A stretch of DNA of 64,000 nucleotides from NCBI GenBank assembly GCA_036964625.1, contig JBALTG010000001.1, positions 1 through 64,000 on the forward strand, read 5' to 3'. Positions within the stretch are counted from its first letter, which is position 1, and each line of letters opens with the position of its first letter. The notes under the pieces are model-generated. The model was not told where the DNA came from. It searched no databases and worked only from the letters and a program-made list of their open reading frames with translations. Origin of the DNA: Motiliproteus sp036964625 (GTDB lineage Bacteria > Pseudomonadota > Gammaproteobacteria > Pseudomonadales > Balneatricaceae). The translations under genes were made by a program, and so were the position numbers. Below are positions 7,218 through 16,436 of the stretch, piece by piece.

Positions 7218-9617
7218 ATGCGTAGAGATCCCCATGCAGAGCGGGAAGCTCAAAAGTACGATAACCCGATTCCCAGTCGCGAATATATTACCGAGCTGCT
7301 GACCAAGGCACGTCGGCCGATGTCACACCCGCAGGTCTGTACCGAGCTCAAGATCGACTCCGAGGAGCAGATTGAGGCGGTGCGGCGGCGGTTACGGGCG
7401 ATGGAGCGCGACGGTCAGTTGGTGCATACCCGGGGCGGCTACGGTCTGGCGGACAAGATGGATCTGCTGTCCGGTCGCGTCAGCGGTCATCGTGACGGTT
7501 ATGGCTTTTTGAGTCCTGACGATGGCTCCGAGGACCTGTACCTGCACAATCGCCAGATGCGCAAGCTGTTTGATGGCGATCGGGCGATGGTGCGGGTGTC
7601 GGGGTTGGATCATCGGGGTCGGCGTGAGGCATCGGTGATCGAGGTGCTCGAGCACAATACCCAGCAGTTGGTCGGGCGTTATGTCGATGATAATGGCGTC
7701 GGTTATCTGATTCCGGAAAACAACCGTATCAGCCAGGATCTGGTGATCGCTGATGAAGATCGGGCCGGGGCCGAGAATGGCCAGTATGTGCAGGCGGAAA
7801 TCATTCAGCAGCCCAGCAAGGGGCGGCCGCGCGCACGGATTACCGAAGTGCTGGGGGAGCATCTGGCGCCGGGCATGGAGATCGAGGTGGCGATTCGTAG
7901 CTACAATATTCCTAATCAGTGGCCCGACGGCGTTGAAGCCGAAGCAGAGCGTTACGGGGCCCAAGTCAGCGAAGCCGACAAGAAGCACCGTGTTGACCTG
8001 CGCCAGCTGCCGTTGGTCACTATCGACGGCGAAGATGCGCGCGACTTCGACGATGCGGTCTATTGCGAACCGAAAAAAGGCGGTGGTTGGCGCTTGTTTG
8101 TCGCGATTGCCGACGTCTCCCATTACGTCCAGCCCGGCACAGCGCTGGATCTTGAAGGGCACAAACGCGGTAATTCGGTGTACTTCCCGCAGCAGGTCGT
8201 ACCGATGCTGCCAGAAGCCTTGTCCAACGGACTCTGCTCACTTAACCCGCAGGTTGACCGGTTGGCGATGGTGTGTGAAATGACCGTCAGTGCCAAGGGC
8301 AAGCTCAGTGGTTACCAGTTCTTTGAGGCGGTGATCCAATCACATGCGCGGCTGACCTATAACCAGGTCGGCACGCTGCTGGATGCCCCGGAATCCGAAG
8401 CCGGGCAAAAGCTGACGCGCCAGTATCCCGATCTGATCGGCCATCTGTTCGAGCTGCACAAGCTCTATCGGGGTTTACGCGGGGCGCGGGATGAGCGGGG
8501 GGCGATCGATTTCGAAACCACCGAAACCCGGATTATGTTTGGCAAAGACCGAAAGATCGATCAGATTGTTCCGGTGGTTCGAAACGATGCCCATAAACTG
8601 ATCGAAGAATGCATGCTGTGCGCCAACGTGGCGACCGCACGCTTCCTGGAAAAGCTCAAAATTCCGGCCCTGTATCGGGTCCATCAGGGCCCTAAGGCGA
8701 AGAAGCTGGAGAACCTGCGGAAGTTTTTGGCGGAACTGGGGCTTAACCTGCCCGGCGGCGAGAAACCGACCCCGGAAGATTACCAGTTGTTGTTGCAGCA
8801 GATTGGCGATCGGCCCGACGCCAGTGTTATCCAGACCATGATGTTGCGTTCGTTGTCGCAGGCAGTCTATACCCCTGCCAACGAGGGCCACTTTGGTCTG
8901 GCCTATGCGGCATACGCCCACTTCACCTCGCCGATCCGGCGTTACCCGGATCTGTTGGTGCATCGGGCGATCCGCTCGGTGATCCGCGAAAGAGGCGAGG
9001 GCGGCCTGCTGTCGAAGGTTAAATCACTGTTCGGCAAGAGCGGTAAGGCACCGGTGGTGCGGGTCGATGGCGCGCCCAGCCTGGTTGCCAGTCAGAGTTA
9101 TCCCTATGATCTGGCGGCCATGCTGGCGCTGGGCGAGCACTGTTCCTTGACCGAGCGTCGGGCCGAAGAAGCGACCCGCGATGTCAACGCCTGGCTCAAG
9201 TGCGAATACATGCGTGACCATATCGGTGACGACTTTGTCGGGGTGATCAGTGCGGTGACCGGGTTCGGTCTGTTTGTCGAGCTCAAGGATATTCATACCG
9301 AAGGGCTGGTGCATGTGTCTGCACTTCAGGGTGATTACTATCACTTCGATGTCGCCAAACAGCGCCTGACTGGCGAGCGTACCCGGGTCACCTACCGTCT
9401 CGGTGATGAGCTGCGGGTGAAGGTGACCCGGGTTGATCTGGATGAGCGCAAGATCGATTTTGAATTGATCGAAACTCTGGGTTCTTCTCGCAAGCGCACG
9501 GGTAAAACGGCCGCCAAGAAAGACAGCGCCGAAGACCAGGGGCCTGCCAAAAAAAGGGCTCCGCGTAAGCGTAGTGGCAGTCGCAGCCGCAGTAAGCCCA
9601 AGTCGCCGCAGGCTTAA
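7218..9617 (+). CDS. rnr: Ribonuclease R
   Basis: RNase R is a processive 3'-5' exoribonuclease that degrades structured RNA and takes part in rRNA and trans-translation quality control. The 799-residue product has the N-terminal helix-turn-helix region, cold-shock domains, and the RNB catalytic block with GEDARDFDDAVY (Asp273, 276, 278, 279). A C-terminal S1 domain (GVISAVTGFGLFVEL) and a Lys/Arg-rich tail follow. The start is supported by the family N-terminus (DPHAEREAQKYDNPIPSREYI). The common downstream partner rlmB is absent; a convergent DedA-PAP2 gene follows. The 290-bp upstream gap has two copies of ATAGTCTGA (around 7105 and 7136). Confidence 0.97.
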   Translation: MRRDPHAEREAQKYDNPIPSREYITELLTKARRPMSHPQVCTELKIDSEEQIEAVRRRLRAMERDGQLVHTRGGYGLADKMDLLSGRVSGHRDGYGFLSPDDGSEDLYLHNRQMRKLFDGDRAMVRVSGLDHRGRREASVIEVLEHNTQQLVGRYVDDNGVGYLIPENNRISQDLVIADEDRAGAENGQYVQAEIIQQPSKGRPRARITEVLGEHLAPGMEIEVAIRSYNIPNQWPDGVEAEAERYGAQVSEADKKHRVDLRQLPLVTIDGEDARDFDDAVYCEPKKGGGWRLFVAIADVSHYVQPGTALDLEGHKRGNSVYFPQQVVPMLPEALSNGLCSLNPQVDRLAMVCEMTVSAKGKLSGYQFFEAVIQSHARLTYNQVGTLLDAPESEAGQKLTRQYPDLIGHLFELHKLYRGLRGARDERGAIDFETTETRIMFGKDRKIDQIVPVVRNDAHKLIEECMLCANVATARFLEKLKIPALYRVHQGPKAKKLENLRKFLAELGLNLPGGEKPTPEDYQLLLQQIGDRPDASVIQTMMLRSLSQAVYTPANEGHFGLAYAAYAHFTSPIRRYPDLLVHRAIRSVIRERGEGGLLSKVKSLFGKSGKAPVVRVDGAPSLVASQSYPYDLAAMLALGEHCSLTERRAEEATRDVNAWLKCEYMRDHIGDDFVGVISAVTGFGLFVELKDIHTEGLVHVSALQGDYYHFDVAKQRLTGERTRVTYRLGDELRVKVTRVDLDERKIDFELIETLGSSRKRTGKTAAKKDSAEDQGPAKKRAPRKRSGSRSRSKPKSPQA

Positions 9618-9634
9618 GCCACCACAAGCTTAAG

Positions 9635-11032
9635 TCAGCTTAAAGGCTGGTAGGCGACTAGCGCGCCGTCCAGCCGGATGCCGATATAAACGGCGCTAAG
9701 CACGAGCCAGCTTAGCCACAGTCCGGGTCGGTTAAGTGCAATCGACGCGCGGTCGAAACGGCTGTAGAGCAAACGGCTGGCGGCGCAGACTGCCAGCCCC
9801 AGTAAGATCCCCCCCAGCACGTCGCTGAACCAGTGTACCCCCAAATAAAGCCTCGATAAGCCGACCCCCAGTGCCGGCAATGCCGCCAGGCTGTAGACCA
9901 GCCAGCGTCGCGGGTAGGGCTGCTGCTGGGCGATAAAGGCCGCCAGCAGGGTGAAAAACAGCGTAGCGCTGCTACTGTGGCCGCTGGGGAAGCTGAATGA
10001 TTGCAACGGCTGCAGCACCAGATCAGGGCGTGGAATCGCAAAGCCGATCTTAATCAGGCTGCTGAGCAGCGCCACCGTCACCATCGCGCCCAGCCAGTAC
10101 AGTGCTGCGCTGCGGTTATGGCTGCGATAGAGGCTGACGCTTAACGCCAGACTTAATAGCGCCAGATGGGCATTATCACCGATCAGGGTCAGACCGACGA
10201 TCCAGGGCTCAAGCGGCACGCTGCGCAGGTGCTGGAATGCGCCACTCAGGGCTTGGTCGATCGGCGTCAGCGGGTTGCCGAGGGCGACGCTGACGCTCAG
10301 CAGAGCAAATAGGCCTGCGCAGCTCAGCAGGGTCAGCGCAGAGCCCAAGGGCAATTCGCCGGTGCGGGGGCTGCGAAAAGCGTCAAGGCGCAGGTGTCGG
10401 GCTAATTTGTGGTGCCGGGGGTGTGTGGGGTGGAGCCAGCGGTGGAAGGCGTACAGGCCGCCGAGGGTCAGTAGGATTAACCCCAGCAGGAGCAGATTTA
10501 TCAGCCCGCTGCGGCCTGCGTGTTCGAGCCCAACCCGCTCGAGATGGCCGAACAGATAGCCCGGCAGGATATAGGCGGGTGACCAGAGCACTGCCGCTGG
10601 GATGTTGATCAGCAGGAACCGCTGCGGCGGCATCTGCAGCATGCCCGCGACAAAGGGCAGCACCGGCCGCAGCGGGCCGACGAAACGGCCGATCACGACG
10701 CTGAGCGCGCCGTGCTTGTGAATGAACTCTTCGCCGCGCGCGAGCCAGTCCGGATGCTGCCGAAACGGCCAGCAGCGTAGCGCAGGTTGGTGGGCGTAGC
10801 GACCCAGCAAAAAACTTAGAAAGTCTCCGGCCACCGCGCCGACCCATGCTGCCAGCAGGCAGTCCCACACGGACAGCCCGAGCGAGCCGGACAGGGCAGC
10901 CCCGGCATAGAGAATCGCGACGCCGGGAATGATCACGCCGATCATCGCCAGCGACTCGACAAACGCCGTAGCCGCGATTGCGGCGGTGATCCATCGGGGG
11001 TTCTGGCCTAGCCAATCCAGCAATTCTGCCAT
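9635..11032 (-). CDS. Bifunctional DedA-family / PAP2-phosphatase membrane protein
   Basis: The 465-residue protein fuses two integral-membrane domains. Residues 1-165 are a DedA (VTT) domain, with the acidic/Arg loop GRFVGPLRP at 115-123. DedA proteins act in undecaprenyl-phosphate and phospholipid flipping and in membrane-potential homeostasis. Residues about 230-440 are a PAP2 acid phosphatase with all three motifs: KIGFAIPRP (328-336), SFPSGHS (347-353) and SRLYLGVHWFSD (393-404). The fusion suggests transport of a lipid diphosphate coupled to its dephosphorylation, as in undecaprenyl-phosphate recycling; the substrate is an inference. It converges on rnr and diverges from serB. Confidence 0.9.
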   Translation of the reverse strand: MAELLDWLGQNPRWITAAIAATAFVESLAMIGVIIPGVAILYAGAALSGSLGLSVWDCLLAAWVGAVAGDFLSFLLGRYAHQPALRCWPFRQHPDWLARGEEFIHKHGALSVVIGRFVGPLRPVLPFVAGMLQMPPQRFLLINIPAAVLWSPAYILPGYLFGHLERVGLEHAGRSGLINLLLLGLILLTLGGLYAFHRWLHPTHPRHHKLARHLRLDAFRSPRTGELPLGSALTLLSCAGLFALLSVSVALGNPLTPIDQALSGAFQHLRSVPLEPWIVGLTLIGDNAHLALLSLALSVSLYRSHNRSAALYWLGAMVTVALLSSLIKIGFAIPRPDLVLQPLQSFSFPSGHSSSATLFFTLLAAFIAQQQPYPRRWLVYSLAALPALGVGLSRLYLGVHWFSDVLGGILLGLAVCAASRLLYSRFDRASIALNRPGLWLSWLVLSAVYIGIRLDGALVAYQPLS

Positions 11033-11164
11033 GAGGGGGATACTTCAAAGAGGTCTAAATAGGTAGAATAACGTGCCTTAACCGAAAATCCGATCTTTCC
11101 GTGCGCTAGCTTTGACGTTGCGCGGAGCCGGATTGAGAACCCTCAAATATCAGGAACCGCCTCT

Positions 11165-12376
11165 GTGAAAGAGATTATTCTTATAACCATCTCCGGCGCA
11201 GACAAGCCGGGTGTGACGTCGACCATTACCGAGATCCTGGCGCGTTACCAGATCAATGTGCTGGATATCGGTCAAGCGGTGATTCATGACAACCTCTCTC
11301 TCGGTATTCTGGTGGAGATTCCCAAGCAGGCTGAATCCGCACCGGTGTTGAGTGAGGTGCTGTTTCGGATGCATGCGCTGCAGATGAACACCAAATTTGA
11401 TCCGGTTGATCCGCATAACTACGCCCACTGGGTGGATGGGCAGGGTAAGTCGAGACATATCATCACCCTGCTGGCGCGCCGCATAGAGGCCAGTCATATT
11501 GCCAAAGTGACCCGCATCGCTGCCGACCATGGCCTCAATATCGATAATATCAGCCGTCTTTCGGGACGGGTGCATCTGGATGCCGCCGATGAGCGCACCA
11601 AGGCCTGTGTAGAGTTTTCCGTACGCGGTGAGCCCTCGGAAACCCTGCGCGCCGAGTTCCTGAAAGCCGCCAACGAGCTGGATGTCGATATCGCCTTTCA
11701 GAAAGATGATATCTACCGCCGCAACCGCCGCTTGGTGGTGTTCGATATGGACTCGACCCTGATCGAAGCGGAGGTGATCGATGAGCTGGCGATCGAAGCG
11801 GGTGTCGGCGAGCAAGTCGCGGCGATTACCGAAGAGGCGATGCAGGGCCGGATCGACTTTACCGAGAGCTTTAAGCGCCGGGTGGCGTTGCTCAAAGGGC
11901 TGGATGCCTCAGTGCTGGAAAAGGTGGCACAGCGCTTGCCGATGACCGAAGGGGTCGAGGAGCTGGTGTCACGGCTCAAAAGCTTGGGGTATAAGACCGC
12001 GATCCTGTCGGGCGGATTCAGCTATTTCGGCGAGCATCTCAAGTCCAAGTTAGGCTTTGACTACGTCTATGCCAACGAGCTTGAAATAGAGGACGGCAGG
12101 GTCACGGGCCGGGTCACCGGACGGGTAGTTGATGGTCAGCGCAAGGCCGAGCTGCTACGCGAGATCGCCGCGAAAGAGGGGTTGCGGTTGGAGCAGACCA
12201 TCGCGGTCGGCGACGGTGCCAATGATCTGCCAATGTTGTCGATAGCGGGTCTGGGTATCGCGTTCCGGGCCAAGCCGCTGGTGCGCCAAAGTGCCAAGCA
12301 GGCGATCTCAACTCTGGGGCTGGATGGCATCCTCTACCTGATCGGTTTCCGTGATCGCGATAATCTTGAATCTTAG
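11165..12376 (+). CDS. serB: Phosphoserine phosphatase SerB
   Basis: SerB catalyses the last step of serine biosynthesis, O-phosphoserine to serine. The 403-residue product is the long form. It has two N-terminal ACT-like domains (about residues 1-180, TISGADKPGVTSTITEIL) and a HAD phosphatase domain with DMDST (nucleophile Asp194, acid/base Asp196), SGGFSYFGE and VGDGANDLPML. It begins with GTG at 11165. No strong ribosome site is evident. It is transcribed away from the DedA-PAP2 gene across a 132-bp gap. Confidence 0.95.
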   Translation: MKEIILITISGADKPGVTSTITEILARYQINVLDIGQAVIHDNLSLGILVEIPKQAESAPVLSEVLFRMHALQMNTKFDPVDPHNYAHWVDGQGKSRHIITLLARRIEASHIAKVTRIAADHGLNIDNISRLSGRVHLDAADERTKACVEFSVRGEPSETLRAEFLKAANELDVDIAFQKDDIYRRNRRLVVFDMDSTLIEAEVIDELAIEAGVGEQVAAITEEAMQGRIDFTESFKRRVALLKGLDASVLEKVAQRLPMTEGVEELVSRLKSLGYKTAILSGGFSYFGEHLKSKLGFDYVYANELEIEDGRVTGRVTGRVVDGQRKAELLREIAAKEGLRLEQTIAVGDGANDLPMLSIAGLGIAFRAKPLVRQSAKQAISTLGLDGILYLIGFRDRDNLES

Positions 12377-12415
12377 CGTGCGTCATCTGCAATGAGTCAA
12401 ATGGAGGCTAGGGTT

Positions 12416-12580
12416 ATGACGGAGCGTGAACAGAGCGCGGACAGCCAGCCCAAGGCGGGACGGATCCGGCGCGAGCGCGAGGCGATGATTCTGGCCGCTG
12501 CAGAGCAGGAGTTTGCGCTTAATGGCTTCAAAGGAACCAGCACCCGAGTTGTCGCCAAGCGGGCCGGCAGCAAAAACTGA
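12416..12580 (+). pseudogene. Truncated TetR/AcrR-type regulator
   Basis: A 54-residue frame starts at ATG 12416 with GGAGG eight bases upstream. It encodes a TetR helix-turn-helix start: basic arm, then ILAAAEQEFALNGFKGTST and VVAKRAGSKN, but it stops just before the recognition-helix region is complete. Nothing after 12580 restores a ligand-binding domain. A short stretch near 12615 (encoding DGWIYSP-like residues) may be a remnant of the lost C-terminal part. The position ahead of a purine/nucleoside transporter operon suggests it was that operon's regulator, like RutR-type proteins elsewhere. The decay may have left the operon constitutive or under other control. Confidence 0.7.
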
Positions 12581-12801
12581 CCAGCAGTATAAAATTTATT
12601 GCAGATAGTTCATCATGGACGGCTGGATCTACTCACCCCGCTCTGCAGCGTAGGCCGGTGTTGTAGGCAAGGGTCGAGCCGGGCATCACCGAGTGGTCGC
12701 TGATTTAGGCATCAAGACGCAGTGGTTGCTATGAGCCTTGAGAGAGATGATTTGAAGCCGGCACGCATTAGCGGCTTGCAGTACTTGAGAGGCACAACGG
12801 T

Positions 12802-14379
12802 TTGAAACTTTCGACGCCAACTGCTAAGACGCGGGTTCCACCACGGCTGCAACTGCGCCAAATTGTCAAAGCCTATCCGGGCTGTCTGGCCAATGATCGA
12901 GTTGATCTGACGGTAGAGCCGAGTCAGATCCATGCCTTGCTGGGTGAAAACGGCGCGGGTAAGAGCACCTTGGTAAAGCTGATCTTCGGCTTGCTCAAAG
13001 CGGATTCCGGGCAATTGTTTTGGGAAGGACGGCAGGTCGATATTCGCAGTCCCGCGCAAGCTATGGCGCTGGGTGTGGGGATGGTGTTTCAGCACTTCTC
13101 TTTGTTTGAGGCCCTGAGCGTTAAAGAAAATATCTCCTTGGGGATGAGCAACCCGCCGTCGATGAAGGCGCTGGAGGCGCGCATCCTTGAGGTAGAAGCG
13201 CGTTACGGCCTGCCCCTAGACCCCAATCGGGCGGTGCATAGCTTGTCGGTGGGGGAGAAGCAGCGGATCGAGATCGTGCGCTGTCTGTTGCAGAATCCGC
13301 ACCTGTTAATCATGGATGAGCCTACGTCAGTGCTGACCCCGCGGGAGGCCGAAACGCTATTTGTTACCCTGCGCAAGCTGGCCGCCGAAGGTTGCTCCAT
13401 CCTCTATATCAGTCACAAACTCGATGAAGTGCGTCAGCTCTGCGATGCGGCGACTATCTTACGCGCCGGTCAAAATGTCGGTTACTGTGTGCCTGCAGAG
13501 GAGACCGCTGCCAGCATGGCCGCGCTGATGGTGGGCGAAGAGGTTGACGCGGCTCGGGGCAAGACGCATGTCGAGCATGGCGATCCTTGGCTGCGGGTGT
13601 GTGGGCTTAGTCGGGGCGCGAGCAGTCAGTTTGCGGTCGCCTTGCGTGATATTAATCTGAGTGTCTGCCGGGGCGAGATTCTGGGTATCGCCGGTGTCGC
13701 CGGTAACGGTCAGGCGGAGCTGCTCGAGGTGCTGAGCGGCGAATTTCGCAGCGAATTCGCTGCGGTGCTTATCGGGACCCAGCCAGTGGGGCAGCTTGGT
13801 CCGCATCAGCGTCGCGCACTGGGGCTCTGTTTCGTGCCCGAAGAGCGTCTTGGGCACGGCTCCGTGCCGGAGATGAGCCTGAAAGATAATGCGCTCCTGA
13901 GTGGGTATGTGCGCCAGCCTTTTCTAACCAAGGGGTTTATCAACGACGCCGAGGTGCAGCGCTTTTCGGACCAGGTGATCGAACGCTTTGATGTGCGTTG
14001 CAATGGCGGCGAATCGACTGCTGCGAGTCTGTCGGGCGGCAACCTGCAGAAGTTTATCGTCGGTCGTGAGGTGCAGCAGGCTCCGGATGTTCTGGTGATC
14101 GCCCAGCCGACCTGGGGGGTCGATGCGGGCGCGGCGGCCATCATTCATAAGTCGCTACAGGCGCTGGCGGAGCAGGGGGCGGCGGTGCTGGTGATCTCGC
14201 AGGATCTGGATGAGCTGATGACCCTGAGTCATCGGATCGGTGCTATTTGTGGCGGGGCGCTTTCTCAGCTGCATGACCGAGCCGGGCTTAGCGTAGAAGA
14301 TGTCGGCTTATTGATGACCGGTGTAGCGCTGCAAGCAACACCGGCAAGGGTTGCGCCCAGCCCGGAGGCTGGCGTATGA
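12802..14379 (+). CDS. Nucleoside/purine ABC transporter, ATP-binding protein (BMP-type system)
   Basis: The 525-residue protein is a tandem ATPase of the RbsA/YufO kind. The first domain has Walker A GENGAGKST (48-56), signature VGEKQRIEI and Walker B LLIMDEPTS. The second has a degenerate Walker A (GVAGNGQAEL), signature LSGGNLQKFIVGRE and a changed Walker B (VIAQPTWGVD), as is usual for this family. Start is taken at TTG 12802, with GAGAGG about 8 bases upstream. A 24-codon frame (12731-12805) stops in an overlapping TTGA, so translational coupling is possible. The stop overlaps the next start by 4 bp. Confidence 0.9.
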   Translation: MKLSTPTAKTRVPPRLQLRQIVKAYPGCLANDRVDLTVEPSQIHALLGENGAGKSTLVKLIFGLLKADSGQLFWEGRQVDIRSPAQAMALGVGMVFQHFSLFEALSVKENISLGMSNPPSMKALEARILEVEARYGLPLDPNRAVHSLSVGEKQRIEIVRCLLQNPHLLIMDEPTSVLTPREAETLFVTLRKLAAEGCSILYISHKLDEVRQLCDAATILRAGQNVGYCVPAEETAASMAALMVGEEVDAARGKTHVEHGDPWLRVCGLSRGASSQFAVALRDINLSVCRGEILGIAGVAGNGQAELLEVLSGEFRSEFAAVLIGTQPVGQLGPHQRRALGLCFVPEERLGHGSVPEMSLKDNALLSGYVRQPFLTKGFINDAEVQRFSDQVIERFDVRCNGGESTAASLSGGNLQKFIVGREVQQAPDVLVIAQPTWGVDAGAAAIIHKSLQALAEQGAAVLVISQDLDELMTLSHRIGAICGGALSQLHDRAGLSVEDVGLLMTGVALQATPARVAPSPEAGV

Positions 14380-15437
14380 GCCTGCGTTTAGTTCCGCGCC
14401 AGCAGCCCTCTAAGGTGATGGTTTACGGCTCGCCGTTATTGGCGCTGCTACTGACGCTGGTGGCCGGCTTTGTGATGTTTACGCTGATGGGGCTTAATGC
14501 TGGCGAGGCGCTGCATGCGTTCTTTATTCTGCCGATCAGTGATAGCTACGGGCTTAGCGAGCTGCTGGTGAAGGCGGTTCCGCTGGTGCTGATCGGTATT
14601 GGTCTGGCGATCGGTTTTAAGGCAAATGTCTGGAATATCGGTGCCGAGGGACAGTTGGTCATGGGGGCCGTGGCCGCCGGTGGCCTAGCCATATTTAACC
14701 ACGACAGTGACAGCGCCTGGTTGCTGCCGGGAATGATGCTGGCAGGGGTGCTCGGCGGGGCTGTCTGGGCGTCGATCCCGGCATGGCTAAAGACCCATTT
14801 TAACGCCAACGAAATTCTGACCAGTCTGATGCTGACCTATGTCGCGGTGCTGTTTCTGAGTTATCTGATTCATGGCCCCTGGCGTGATCCTGAAGGGTTT
14901 AACTTTCCCGAGTCACGGATGTTTGGCGATGCGGCGCTGCTGCCGCTGTTGCTGGAGGATACCCGGCTCCATATCGGCATGCTGATCGCAGTGGCGGTGG
15001 TGGTCGCGGCCTGGGTGCTATTGAGCCGCACCCTGATCGGGTTTCAGGTCAAGGTCGTGGGCGCGGCGCCCCGGGCAGCCCGGTTTGCCGGTTTTAAACA
15101 ATCACGTCTGGTCTGGTTCTGTCTGTTGCTAGCGGGTGGTTTGGCAGGGTTGGCGGGGATGATCGAGGTCTCCGGGCCGATCGGCCAGTTGGTGCCCGAG
15201 GTGTCACCGGGGTACGGTTTTACCGCGATCATCGTTGCGTTTGTCGGCCGCCTGCACCCGCTGGGGGTGATGATCGCAGGGTTGCTGCTGGCGCTCTCCT
15301 ATCTGGGCGGTGAGACCTTACAGATGGAGATGGGGCTGCCACAGGCGGTTACCGGGGTTTTTCAGGGGATGTTGCTGTTCTTTCTATTGGCGTGCGACGT
15401 GTTAATTAGCTACCGAATTCGCTTCGGTCGGGCATAG
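14376..15437 (+). CDS. Nucleoside/purine ABC transporter permease 1
   Basis: This 353-residue BPD_transp_2-type permease (YufP-like) has about nine hydrophobic segments and the family stretch GFKANVWNIGAEGQLVMGAVAA, with LKTHFNANEILTSLMLTYVA further on. It starts at ATG 14376 inside an ATGA overlap with the ATPase gene. It should form the membrane channel together with the next gene product. The substrate is probably a nucleoside or purine base, judged from the family and the deaminase at the operon end. Confidence 0.9.
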   Translation: MSLRLVPRQQPSKVMVYGSPLLALLLTLVAGFVMFTLMGLNAGEALHAFFILPISDSYGLSELLVKAVPLVLIGIGLAIGFKANVWNIGAEGQLVMGAVAAGGLAIFNHDSDSAWLLPGMMLAGVLGGAVWASIPAWLKTHFNANEILTSLMLTYVAVLFLSYLIHGPWRDPEGFNFPESRMFGDAALLPLLLEDTRLHIGMLIAVAVVVAAWVLLSRTLIGFQVKVVGAAPRAARFAGFKQSRLVWFCLLLAGGLAGLAGMIEVSGPIGQLVPEVSPGYGFTAIIVAFVGRLHPLGVMIAGLLLALSYLGGETLQMEMGLPQAVTGVFQGMLLFFLLACDVLISYRIRFGRA

Positions 15438-15447
15438 GTAGGCCGGA

Positions 15448-16380
15448 ATGAACGAAACTATGTTGATCGTACAGGCCGCCTGCCTGACGATTGTCGGTGC
15501 CGCCACGCCGTTGCTGTTTGCGGCGTTGGGTGAGCTGGTGACCGAGCGCGCCGGGGTGCTTAATCTTGGGATCGAAGGGATGATGCTGATGGGCGCGGTT
15601 GCGGCCTTTGGCGGCACCGTCGTGACCGGAAATGGCTATCTAGGCGTGCTGATTGGTGGCTTGGCGGGCATGAGCGTGGCGCTGCTGCACGGCGTTTTGA
15701 CCCTGAGTTTGTTGACCAATCAGGTGGCGACAGGGCTGGCGATAACCCTGTTTGGGGTCGGGCTCAGTGCGATGCTGGGGATCGGGTTTGTCGGTAAGAC
15801 GGTTGAGCCGCTGGCTAATCTGCCGATCCCCTGGTTATCTGAGATCCCCTTCATCGGTCCGGTGTTGTTCGATCACAACCTGCTGATCTATCTGTCAGTG
15901 GCACTGGCGTGTGGGCTGCACTTTTTTATCAATCGCAGTCGCCCGGGGCTGATCCTGCGGGCGATCGGAGAGTCCCCTGACTCGGCGCACGCGCTTGGCT
16001 ACCCGGTAATAAAGCTGCGCTATGCCGCCTTGCTGTTTGGTGGCTTGATGGCCGGCGTAGGCGGTGCCTATCTGTCGGTCGTGTATACGCCGATGTGGTC
16101 CGAGAATATGACCGCCGGACGGGGCTGGGTGGCGCTGGCGTTGGTGGTGTTCGCATCCTGGAAGCCGCTGCGGACCCTGCTGGGAGCCTATATGTTTGGG
16201 GGTGTTACGATTCTGCAGTTGCATGGTCAGGGGTTCGGGTTGTCGGTTCCATCCCAGTTCCTGTCGATGCTGCCGTATCTGGCCACCGTGCTGGTACTGG
16301 TGTTGATCTCGCGGGATCAGATCAAATTACGTGAAAATTCCCCGGCCTCGCTCGGGAAGTCATTTCGACCATCACTATGA
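15448..16380 (+). CDS. Nucleoside/purine ABC transporter permease 2
   Basis: The second permease has 310 residues (YufQ-like). The N-terminal stretch LFAALGELVTERAGVLNLGIEGMML is diagnostic of this BPD_transp_2 branch, and about eight membrane segments follow. It lies 10 bp after permease 1 and 56 bp before the binding-protein gene, consistent with one transcript. Two different permeases plus a double-domain ATPase is the standard composition of BMP-dependent importers. Confidence 0.9.
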   Translation: MNETMLIVQAACLTIVGAATPLLFAALGELVTERAGVLNLGIEGMMLMGAVAAFGGTVVTGNGYLGVLIGGLAGMSVALLHGVLTLSLLTNQVATGLAITLFGVGLSAMLGIGFVGKTVEPLANLPIPWLSEIPFIGPVLFDHNLLIYLSVALACGLHFFINRSRPGLILRAIGESPDSAHALGYPVIKLRYAALLFGGLMAGVGGAYLSVVYTPMWSENMTAGRGWVALALVVFASWKPLRTLLGAYMFGGVTILQLHGQGFGLSVPSQFLSMLPYLATVLVLVLISRDQIKLRENSPASLGKSFRPSL

Positions 16381-16436
16381 TCGATCAAAAAAGGCCGAGT
16401 AATAACTGCTCGGCGGACCCGTTTTAGGAGCGTGTT

